Of a stretch of 5,282 nucleotides of DNA, positions 1 through 5,282 are shown one piece after another (position 1 is the first letter of the stretch; the number at the start of each line of letters is the position of its first letter). This DNA comes from an uncultured Treponema sp. GTDB lineage: Bacteria > Spirochaetota > Spirochaetia > Treponematales > Treponemataceae. The position numbers were made by a program, and so were the translations under genes. The notes beneath the pieces were generated by a model. It saw only the letters and a program-made list of their open reading frames with translations, was not told the origin of the DNA and ran no database searches. The stretch is taken from positions 1-5,282 of the forward strand of contig CAJPOH010000091.1 in the NCBI GenBank assembly GCA_905372205.1, in the 5' to 3' direction.

Positions 1-56
1 CATCAAGGGCTATCATCAAAAGTAGCACTTTCAAGTTTATAAAAATCTTAAACATT

Positions 57-120
57 GTACATTAGAGAACGTCAGGGTCGTACATTAGGGAAGGTGAGAA
101 TAGTACATTAGCTAATGTAC
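57..120. repeat. 23-bp-period GTACATTAG repeat ending in an 18-bp palindrome
   Basis: The 9-mer GTACATTAG occurs at 57-65, 80-88 and 103-111, exactly 23 bp apart. The first two full units (57-79 and 80-102) agree at 17 of 23 positions. The third copy runs straight into its own reverse complement, giving the perfect palindrome GTACATTAGCTAATGTAC at 103-120. No coding frame explains it: a 23-bp unit changes frame at every copy, and stops are present in all frames. The sequence shows the repeat directly. A role as a binding site for a dimeric DNA-binding protein is inference. Confidence 0.85.
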
Positions 121-133
121 TCACACAATTTAG

Positions 134-297
134 GCTATATTGCGATGCAAAACCCCGCTATATTGAGGGCGAATATAAGCTATATTCGCCTGCGATTTAA
201 GCTATATTGCGAGGCGATTCAAGCTATATTCAAGGGCGATATAGGCTATATCATGATCGAATATAGCTTATATTGGAAGGCGATATAGCTTATATCG
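134..297. repeat. Eight-copy array of about 22-bp units (GCTATATT) with in-phase dyads
   Basis: GCTATAT or GCTTATAT starts at 134, 157, 179, 201, 223, 245, 266 and 288, giving spacings of 23, 22, 22, 22, 22, 21 and 22 bp. The text between copies is a degenerate GGCGATATA-like segment, so neighbouring units form inverted repeats. Arms 168-177 and 181-190 are a perfect 10-bp pair around AGC. Arms 238-243/247-252, 260-265/269-274 and 281-287/291-297 are perfect 6-, 6- and 7-bp pairs, each around a 3-nt centre. The centres (179, 245, 267, 289) lie on one 22-bp lattice. A weaker dyad (6 of 8 pairs) sits at 201, while 134, 157 and 223 have lost the symmetry. It is not a CRISPR, because there are no unique spacers. 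Function unknown. Confidence 0.85.
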
Positions 298-510
298 TGC
301 CTCACTTCTGTGCTGTAAAGGGGGTGCATTCTGCACAAAAACAAAAGCATCTTCTAAGCTTTATAAAACGAGCATTCTAAAAATAAACCTCTATTGCAGG
401 TAATGTTTGCAATATTACGCATTAAGAATAGCTCGCCCTTTGGAAAATGATAAGAAAAAACAAAACATTCACTCGAATTTAATAAAAAATTTAACATTTT
501 TTTCATTTAT
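298..510. other. AT-rich intergenic stretch without a recognisable gene
   Basis: No open frame with a ribosome binding site was found here on either strand. Two weak dyads are visible. GTGCA/TGCAC at 324-336 has a 3-nt loop but no T-run at its 3' side on either strand, so it is not a convincing terminator. ATTGCA/TGCAAT at 393-413 has a 9-nt loop. The last part (about 470-512) contains runs of A and T just upstream of the -35 element and could act as an UP-like element for the following promoter; that role is inference. Confidence 0.6.
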
Positions 511-513
511 ATC

Positions 514-540
514 TTGACACATAGGGGGGGGGTATATACT
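514..540 (+). promoter_or_regulatory. Sigma70-type promoter with poly-G spacer, for the gene at 596
   Basis: A perfect -35 hexamer TTGACA lies at 514-519 and a good -10 hexamer TATACT at 535-540. The spacer is 15 bp, shorter than the usual 17, and contains nine consecutive G residues. Transcription would start near 546-548, about 50 nt before the ATG at 596. A second possible -10, TATATA at 533-538, would leave only a 13-bp spacer. A/T runs precede the -35. Gain of two G residues would give the standard 17-bp spacer, so promoter strength should depend on tract length. Confidence 0.75.
524..532 (+). repeat. Homopolymeric G9 tract in the promoter spacer
   Basis: Nine uninterrupted G residues sit in an otherwise very AT-rich region, between the -35 and -10 boxes. 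Such tracts change length by slipped-strand mispairing. In Treponema pallidum, poly-G tracts upstream of several tpr genes and in the promoter of TP0126 (an OmpW-like protein) are reported to control transcription by their length. The same arrangement here suggests phase-variable expression of the downstream gene; that is inferred by analogy. Confidence 0.85.
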
Positions 541-546
541 GTGTGC

Positions 547-584
547 TACAAGGTGTTTTTGCATTAAAATGCAATTACCTTGTA
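547..584 (+). promoter_or_regulatory. 5' leader hairpin abutting the ribosome binding site
   Basis: The outer stem is TACAAGGT (547-554) with ACCTTGTA (577-584), a perfect 8-bp match. The inner stem is TTGCATT (559-565) with AATGCAA (568-574). The two are joined by small internal loops (555-558 and 575-576). The predicted transcription start falls at or within a base or two of the 5' arm, and the 3' arm ends on the first A of the AAGGAG at 584-589. The likely roles are protection of the mRNA 5' end or control of ribosome access; a DNA operator is also possible. Confidence 0.6.
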
Positions 585-589
585 AGGAG
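584..589 (+). promoter_or_regulatory. Ribosome binding site that fixes the start at 596
   Basis: AAGGAG lies 6 nt before the ATG at 596. It decides between two in-frame ATGs: the upstream one at 569 sits inside the leader hairpin, has no Shine-Dalgarno sequence, and would place nine extra residues before an otherwise ideal signal peptide. Confidence 0.85.
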
Positions 590-595
590 TGTTTT

Positions 596-1363
596 ATGAA
601 AAAATTATTTGTCTTAGTTTTTGTTTGTGTAGCTGCCATAACAAGCTCTTTTGCAGAATTTGTTATAAGCCCTACGTTTGGGTATGCAAATTTGTATTCA
701 CAATTTAGCGATATTAAAAATGCAGACTCGAGTTTAATTTCAGGCAGTTTGGAATTAAAAACCAAATTAAACCACCATGCTTTTGTTGTAGGTCTTGATT
801 TAGGTGGCTATTTTGCAAATGGTTTTAGCATATTTATTAACAGCAACTTTGCACTTGCTGGAAATATTAAATGCTTAACAACAGCAAAAGCTAAAGTAAT
901 TACAGGACTAGGTAGCATAGAAAAAGAAGGAAGTATCAATCTTACATTAAAAGAACTTGAAGGTGTTTCTTGGACGAGTCAAATTTTGCTTGGTGGCACA
1001 AAGAGATTTAACGATGATTTCCATCTTTCATTTCTTACAGGTCTTTCTTTTGGAATTGACTATTTTAGATTTAATAAGATTGAAAAAAACGAAAACTCAG
1101 TGGATATATCAGCTCTTAAATTGAAAGATGAAACTGCTTTCTCTTATTACACAGTGGGAGTTCCATTGCAATTAAATCTTGCATACTATTTTGTAAAACA
1201 TGTTGGAATTATTTTTTCAATTGTTGAAATTCCTTCTATGACGATAGGTGCTAATAATAATATCATTGAGATTTCATCACCAAACGATAAAAGCTCTTCA
1301 GTGGAAAAGTTTGATTTTCAAAACATCTTATACGTAAAAATAGGACCTTCATTTAAGTTCTAA
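596..1363 (+). CDS. Exported outer-membrane beta-barrel-like protein (DUF2715/OmpW-like), probably phase-variable
   Basis: This gene encodes a 255-aa precursor. Residues 1-20 are a clear Sec signal peptide: KK at 2-3, a hydrophobic core at 4-16, and an S-F-A signal peptidase I site before E21. The mature 235 residues contain many alternating, aromatic-containing stretches typical of beta-strands, for example around YYTVGVPLQLNLAYYF in the last third, with charged or polar turns between them. The chain ends in K-I-G-P-S-F-K-F, and a C-terminal phenylalanine is the usual signal for outer-membrane barrel assembly. There are no catalytic motifs. Length and layout recall the small Treponema DUF2715 and OmpW-like proteins; I recognise the type but not a named orthologue. 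A porin, adhesin or lipid-binding barrel role is inference. It is transcribed alone from the G9-spacer promoter, with a leader hairpin before the ribosome binding site and a terminator 20 nt after the stop, so its expression probably varies between cells. Confidence 0.8.
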   Translation: MKKLFVLVFVCVAAITSSFAEFVISPTFGYANLYSQFSDIKNADSSLISGSLELKTKLNHHAFVVGLDLGGYFANGFSIFINSNFALAGNIKCLTTAKAKVITGLGSIEKEGSINLTLKELEGVSWTSQILLGGTKRFNDDFHLSFLTGLSFGIDYFRFNKIEKNENSVDISALKLKDETAFSYYTVGVPLQLNLAYYFVKHVGIIFSIVEIPSMTIGANNNIIEISSPNDKSSSVEKFDFQNILYVKIGPSFKF

Positions 1364-1383
1364 TTATCAACTTGCCTTAAAAA

Positions 1384-1424
1384 AAGAGCAGGAAGACAAA
1401 ATTAATAATTGCCTTCCTGCTTTT
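1384..1424. terminator. Bidirectional intrinsic terminator between convergent genes
   Basis: AGCAGGAAG (1387-1395) pairs perfectly with CTTCCTGCT (1413-1421) around a 17-nt AT-rich loop. The outer bases 1384-1386 extend the pairing with 1422-1424 through one G-T pair. On the plus strand the stem runs into TTTT, with a second T-run at 1431-1435. On the minus strand it is followed by seven T residues (the A7 at 1379-1385). It should therefore stop both the plus-strand gene ending at 1363 and the minus-strand lipoprotein gene ending at 1484, most strongly the latter. Confidence 0.85.
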
Positions 1425-1448
1425 AAAATCTTTTTACCTACGAGAAAC

Positions 1449-1478
1449 TCATTTCTAATCCTTTTGAATTAGAAATGA
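1449..1478 (-). other. Second strong hairpin just after the lipoprotein stop codon
   Basis: TCATTTCTAAT (1449-1459) pairs perfectly over 11 bp with ATTAGAAATGA (1468-1478), with an 8-nt loop. On the minus strand it starts 5 nt after the TAG stop at 1484-1486 and precedes the main terminator. No T-run follows on either strand, so it is more likely a 3'-end mRNA-stabilising stem than a second intrinsic terminator; that role is inferred. Confidence 0.65.
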
Positions 1479-1483
1479 ATTAC

Positions 1484-4400
1484 CTATTGTTTAACCTTGA
1501 TTTTTACATCATAAGTTAGACAATCATTGCCACCTTTTTTCATCTTTAGTGTCGCTTTAAGCTCTTGAACACTATTGTCAAGTAATTTGCTTACATCAAT
1601 CACTGTCTTATAGTATTCTTGTAAGTTTCCCATAGCACCAATCTTAACAAATGCTGCTTGATGGTCATTTGGAAGCCCATCATTTACCACAGTGTAACCG
1701 TCATCTTCTTTCCAAGGAGCAAAGACTAGATAGATTTTCTTATCAGGATCAGTTACTTTGCCTTTTTCAATTTCAATTAAATCATAAGCTTTTGTTTTGT
1801 ATTCTGCTCCTTTACCTTCATCTCCCTTGTTTTCATATTCCCAAGCTAATGGACAAGGATTGTATGTCATTTTCCATATCCCTTTCTTATCATTAGTTGT
1901 GGTTCCATCTGCTGCTAAAACCCAAGCTTTAATTCTTGTAGGCTTATCCTTGAATAACTCTATTTTTTCTGACTTATGCACACCATTTGTGTTTGTCATT
2001 TCTTTCACTTCTTGCCCCTGAATAGGCTTATCTTCCATGTCTACAAATTGATATTTCACCTTAGCTCTAGTGCTAACAGTATGAGCTTCCAATGTAACAG
2101 CTTTAGCACCATAGTCATCGATATATTCATTACTATCAAGCCCTGCCATCCATTCAATATGATTCAAAACTTTAGGTGCCGCATATTGACCAGTACTCCA
2201 CACAAATTCCGCATTATCATCTGCAATTTTTATGCCTGTGAGGGTATACTTACAAATAGTTTCTTCATAATTTTCAGCATCTTTTGGCATCACTTTTATC
2301 ACGAAAGTTTTTGTAGCTGCATTTCCATCTGAACCAAGTAAAGAAACATTTGTTTCAGAATGCCAAACTGTTCCACTGCTTGCTTGGAACGTTATGATGT
2401 TACATTTTTGTTCATGATTTTCTTCGCCTATATACACTTCTAGCATAATGTCTTTTTTGGCTTGCACTAATAATTGGGCTGTTTCTGCCTTCATTGTTGC
2501 CTTATAGCCATTTTTTTGAACATTGCCATTAACACCAAAAATTAAAGGAAGAGGAGTTTTCTTTCCTGACCATTTTAACCTAAATTTATAAATGAGGTTA
2601 GAATATTTTTTATCTTTTGGTGTAATAATTATTTCAACATCATGAGGATTTGTATCAGCAATTTCAAACTCGTATTTTGAAGAATAAGCATAGCCTTCTT
2701 GCACAGGTGCCATTTCATGTTTTTGCTCGCCTTCAAATTTGAAAACAACATTCTCAATTAGCCCATCATTATACGAACCTACTTCAACTAAAGCTTTCTT
2801 TCCATCAAATTCGTAAGTTGGATTACTTCCGTCTGTTAGATGTTCTGTTAAGTCCTTTGGAAGTGGAGAATAGAAACCACCAATACCATTTATCTTAAAA
2901 ATGCTCACCTGACTTTGTGGAAGGCTAGGATTTTCTCCACCACCTTGCAACTGGAAGCTCCAAATTAAGTTTTCTGATATGTTTTCCTTAGCAATAAACT
3001 CAATCTTAACATCAGTAGGAACTGTTTTGCTCACAGCAAAGCTCTTTTTAATCTTGTAGAAGTTGCCAAAGAAACCTGATTGCACTGTAATTTCTGCTTT
3101 CTCATCATTAATTCTTACTTCTTTGCATAAGAAATCATAGTCATAGCTTGGCAGGTCAATTACGATATCAGCAGTTTCTGAAGCAGTCTTATATAAAGGC
3201 TTATCTGGTCCACTAAGTTTTTCTATAAAAGTAGCCTTTGGTAAGTTTTTATCTCCTGAAATCTCTTCAAAAGTTGGGTTGATCTTTTCGGTGACACTAT
3301 TTCCTTTTGCTTGAAATTTAAAACTAAAAGGAGAATAAACACCTAAATCTACAGGATTGATTTCTACAGTAATATTTTTTGGTGTTTCATTGACTGGTAT
3401 TGAGTGAATTAGCACATAATCCATGCCAACTTTAACTAACGTATCTCCGTTAATTACATCATCATTTATCTTTACGTTTGCAACTTTTCCTCCACAAGTC
3501 AACTTCAAGTTTAAGAGTTTGCTTTCTACATCTATTAGAGGATTAGTTCCATTATTAATTCCTTCAACAAATTCTGAAGGCAATTTGTACTCATTTTTGC
3601 CATTAATCTCATACCTAACTTTCATAGCTTCTGCAACTTTATAGTTGAGATGGAATGTCCAAGTGATAGGATGGTAGGCATCTGTGTCATTAGGTGCAAT
3701 AACCATAGTAACATCTTTTCCTGAAGGACTCACGCCTGTTACACTTCCTTCAATTGTCCAAATTGGAGCGTTATTTGCATCTGTTTTCTGGTTGACAGTG
3801 TTGTATGGAGTACCATCTATCGTGATGCTCTTCATAACATCTTCACGTGCTTCTACTTCAATACGAGAAGGTTCTGCTCCATCAAATACTGGTTTTTGGC
3901 TTTCATCATAAAGAGCTTTGCGTGCATCACTTGAAAGAACATTTTTGTCTCTTATGTATAACTTATCAACAGGAACATCAACAGTTTCATCAGTTCTCTT
4001 AATCTTAAAGTTTAATTCTCCAATGCCATCTGCATCTTGAACTTCAAGCTTTACATCCACAGTTTCGCCTCTTGCAGGAAGCTTTAACTCTGCTAGAGAA
4101 ACTGAAAGATAAGATGAATATGGGAATGATGCAAACCTAACACCATTAATTTTGAAGCTAGTCCATGTTTTTAGCTTTGAAGCTGCTAGAATCGTAGCGT
4201 TAGGACCTGCAACTTCCAAAACAACGTTTTCTTCATTATTTAAGATTTTGTCTATTTCTGTTTTTTCAACATCAGAGTCAACACCATTTTTTCTACCGCC
4301 ATAAATGAAGAGTGTGTCTATAAAATCTCCACCAGATGAAAGCTTTATTACTTTCACTGTATATGTAGAAACTTTAGGTGCTGTTCCTACTTTAATTGTC

Positions 4401-5227
4401 AATGTAGTCTCATTGCCAGTAAGAGCTAGTTTTTCACCTGAAAGGGGAGGATCAAAAACAATTGGAGCATTCTCTGGGTCTGTTACTGCTTTCACCTCAA
4501 CTTCAGTTTTGTCTTGTAGCACAGTAAATGTCATTTCGTCTGTTATCTCTGCCCCTTCTTTGCTTTTATCTCCCACTGTAAGTTTTTGTAAAGTTGCTAC
4601 ACTACTATCAAGCCTTTCGATATTTAGTGTGTAAATTTTTTCATCACTTCCCTTTTTCACTTTTATCTTGAGGGTGTTACCATTGCCAACCGTTAGATTC
4701 CAAAAATTATCTGAAAGGTTTGGTTCAAACAAAACTTCTGCATCTGCAGGAGAAGCTTTTGCCTCAATTTTAACTTTATCTTTCTTAGTTTTAGGAGCAT
4801 TCATTACATCTAATATTGTTTCTATATTATTTCCATCAACTTTGAGTTCCTTCAATTCTAGCTTTGGACCAGAACCTTGTCTTTGTGAACAAAGATAGAT
4901 CGTGGTGTCTGCATTAAAGGTGTATGGAGCAGAGTTTGTAATTTCTGCACCACTAGAAGTATTTAATGTGATCTTAGAAAGCTCATAGTTTGCTTCAAAT
5001 TCTAGTGTCATTTTCTCTTTTAGTGCTGTGAAGCCTAACTTAGCCCCCTTTACTAGTGTGAAGCTATCAGGAGCTTTTGTAACGTGTGAATCTTTTTTCA
5101 CTGTTACCTTGACATTCTCAACCTTTGGATCATTTTGATCATCTTGTGGATGCCTACAAGATGCAAAGATCAAAGAAATAACTGTTGCAATTAGGAAAAC
5201 TTTCCTAAATCCTTTTAGTTTCTTCAT
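1484..5227 (-). CDS. Very large multi-domain surface lipoprotein with cadherin-like and degenerate beta-sandwich repeats
   Basis: This gene encodes 1247 residues. Residues 1-23 form a lipoprotein signal peptide: basic MKKLKGFRK, a hydrophobic core, and lipobox F-A-S-C with the lipidated cysteine at 24. A short acidic tether (25-36) follows. Residues about 37-115 form a small beta domain resembling InlB-type repeats. Residues about 124-206 and 213-296 look like two cadherin-like beta-sandwich domains: each opens with L-x-x-L-x-V, has a central glycine- or asparagine-rich turn before a hydrophobic strand, and closes with an I-Y-T-L or T-Y-T-V strand. Residues about 303-1005 are six degenerate repeats of 110-125 residues. 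Residues 1006-1247 form a distinct C-terminal domain of unknown kind. No enzyme motif or C-terminal anchor is visible. An elongated lipid-anchored stalk presenting the C-terminal domain, perhaps in adhesion or envelope structure, is inference. AAGGAGG lies 6 nt before the ATG, and the gene is convergent with the small barrel gene. The coding frame is intact. I do not recognise a named orthologue. Confidence 0.85.
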   Translation of the reverse strand: MKKLKGFRKVFLIATVISLIFASCRHPQDDQNDPKVENVKVTVKKDSHVTKAPDSFTLVKGAKLGFTALKEKMTLEFEANYELSKITLNTSSGAEITNSAPYTFNADTTIYLCSQRQGSGPKLELKELKVDGNNIETILDVMNAPKTKKDKVKIEAKASPADAEVLFEPNLSDNFWNLTVGNGNTLKIKVKKGSDEKIYTLNIERLDSSVATLQKLTVGDKSKEGAEITDEMTFTVLQDKTEVEVKAVTDPENAPIVFDPPLSGEKLALTGNETTLTIKVGTAPKVSTYTVKVIKLSSGGDFIDTLFIYGGRKNGVDSDVEKTEIDKILNNEENVVLEVAGPNATILAASKLKTWTSFKINGVRFASFPYSSYLSVSLAELKLPARGETVDVKLEVQDADGIGELNFKIKRTDETVDVPVDKLYIRDKNVLSSDARKALYDESQKPVFDGAEPSRIEVEAREDVMKSITIDGTPYNTVNQKTDANNAPIWTIEGSVTGVSPSGKDVTMVIAPNDTDAYHPITWTFHLNYKVAEAMKVRYEINGKNEYKLPSEFVEGINNGTNPLIDVESKLLNLKLTCGGKVANVKINDDVINGDTLVKVGMDYVLIHSIPVNETPKNITVEINPVDLGVYSPFSFKFQAKGNSVTEKINPTFEEISGDKNLPKATFIEKLSGPDKPLYKTASETADIVIDLPSYDYDFLCKEVRINDEKAEITVQSGFFGNFYKIKKSFAVSKTVPTDVKIEFIAKENISENLIWSFQLQGGGENPSLPQSQVSIFKINGIGGFYSPLPKDLTEHLTDGSNPTYEFDGKKALVEVGSYNDGLIENVVFKFEGEQKHEMAPVQEGYAYSSKYEFEIADTNPHDVEIIITPKDKKYSNLIYKFRLKWSGKKTPLPLIFGVNGNVQKNGYKATMKAETAQLLVQAKKDIMLEVYIGEENHEQKCNIITFQASSGTVWHSETNVSLLGSDGNAATKTFVIKVMPKDAENYEETICKYTLTGIKIADDNAEFVWSTGQYAAPKVLNHIEWMAGLDSNEYIDDYGAKAVTLEAHTVSTRAKVKYQFVDMEDKPIQGQEVKEMTNTNGVHKSEKIELFKDKPTRIKAWVLAADGTTTNDKKGIWKMTYNPCPLAWEYENKGDEGKGAEYKTKAYDLIEIEKGKVTDPDKKIYLVFAPWKEDDGYTVVNDGLPNDHQAAFVKIGAMGNLQEYYKTVIDVSKLLDNSVQELKATLKMKKGGNDCLTYDVKIKVKQ

Positions 5228-5233
5228 AAGAAA

Positions 5234-5240
5234 CCTCCTT
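5234..5240 (-). promoter_or_regulatory. Strong ribosome binding site for the lipoprotein gene
   Basis: On the minus strand AAGGAGG lies 6 nt upstream of the ATG at 5227-5225. This confirms the chosen start, which is also supported by the ideal signal peptide beginning there. Confidence 0.9.
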
Positions 5241-5253
5241 AAAAATATGACAA

Positions 5254-5282
5254 TTTCTGATAAAAATAAATCTCATCAGAAA
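5254..5282 (-). other. Inverted repeat upstream of the lipoprotein gene, cut by the window edge
   Basis: TTTCTGAT (5254-5261) and ATCAGAAA (5275-5282) form a perfect 8-bp stem with a 13-nt loop. The stem reaches the last base and may extend beyond the window. It lies 13 nt upstream of the ribosome binding site on the minus strand. It could be a 5' leader hairpin, an operator dyad, or the terminator of a gene further right; the promoter itself is not visible. Confidence 0.5.

Noticed and set aside
1..55. Minus-strand open frame running off the left edge, starting MFKIFINLKVLLLMIALD.
   Set aside because: Only 18 codons are visible. There is no Shine-Dalgarno sequence before the ATG, and a stop lies three codons upstream in frame. 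The hydrophobic start could be a signal peptide, but two plus-strand frames are also open to the edge (ending at 42 and 65), so no gene can be chosen.
134..297. CRISPR array.
   Set aside because: The period is about 22 bp in total, the units are degenerate along their whole length, and there are no unique spacers of 30 bp or more and no cas genes.
324..336. Small hairpin GTGCA-TTC-TGCAC as a terminator.
   Set aside because: It has only 5 bp of stem. The neighbouring run is A-rich on the plus strand 3' side and lies on the 5' side for the minus strand, so neither direction has the T-run needed.
569..595. Upstream in-frame ATG giving nine extra residues for the barrel protein.
   Set aside because: It lies inside the leader hairpin, has no ribosome binding site, and would spoil the signal peptide. 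The ATG at 596 is 6 nt after AAGGAG.
469..765. 98-residue minus-strand open frame overlapping the promoter and the 5' part of the barrel gene.
   Set aside because: It is antisense to a gene with a convincing signal peptide, ribosome binding site and promoter, and its own protein shows no signal or domain. It is a shadow frame.
4015..4035. Possible calcium-binding loop D-A-D-G-I-G-E at lipoprotein residues 398-404.
   Set aside because: It resembles a DxDGxG loop, but it is single, is not repeated in the other modules, and has no EF-hand or dockerin context, so it is probably chance.
1651..4898. Several plus-strand open frames of 73-118 residues within the lipoprotein gene.
   Set aside because: They are opposite-strand shadows of one long intact coding frame and show no ribosome binding sites or recognisable protein features.

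Overview
The window looks like a piece of a low-GC spirochaete chromosome, most probably an oral-type Treponema. The pointers are AT-rich coding sequence with strong AAGGAG-type ribosome binding sites, a spirochaete-style lipobox on a very large surface lipoprotein, a small outer-membrane barrel-like protein ending in phenylalanine, and a poly-G tract inside that protein's promoter, a phase-variation layout known from Treponema pallidum. The genus is inferred from these features; no database comparison was made.

Layout. Positions 1-595 are non-coding as far as can be seen. They hold two different short-period repeat arrays: a 23-bp-period GTACATTAG repeat at 57-120 ending in a perfect 18-bp palindrome, and an eight-copy array of about 22 bp period built on GCTATATT at 134-297, with several dyads centred on one 22-bp lattice. 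A plain AT-rich stretch follows. Then comes a promoter with TTGACA, a nine-G tract and TATACT (514-540), and a 5' leader hairpin (547-584) whose 3' arm abuts the ribosome binding site. The plus-strand gene at 596-1363 encodes a secreted 255-aa protein, probably an outer-membrane beta-barrel of the DUF2715/OmpW-like kind. At 1364-1483 a bidirectional intrinsic terminator and a second strong hairpin separate it from a convergent gene.

The minus-strand gene at 1484-5227 encodes a 1247-aa lipoprotein. It has a lipobox cysteine at residue 24, an N-terminal small beta domain, two cadherin-like beta-sandwich domains, about six degenerate repeats of 110-125 residues each and a distinct C-terminal domain of about 240 residues. 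Its ribosome binding site is at 5234-5240, and another hairpin sits at the right-hand window edge.

Both proteins are predicted to be exported cell-envelope proteins. They are transcribed towards each other, so they are not an operon. The most notable biology is the probable length-dependent on/off or graded control of the small outer-membrane protein by the G9 tract, together with an undescribed dyad array upstream that could be a multi-site protein-binding region.
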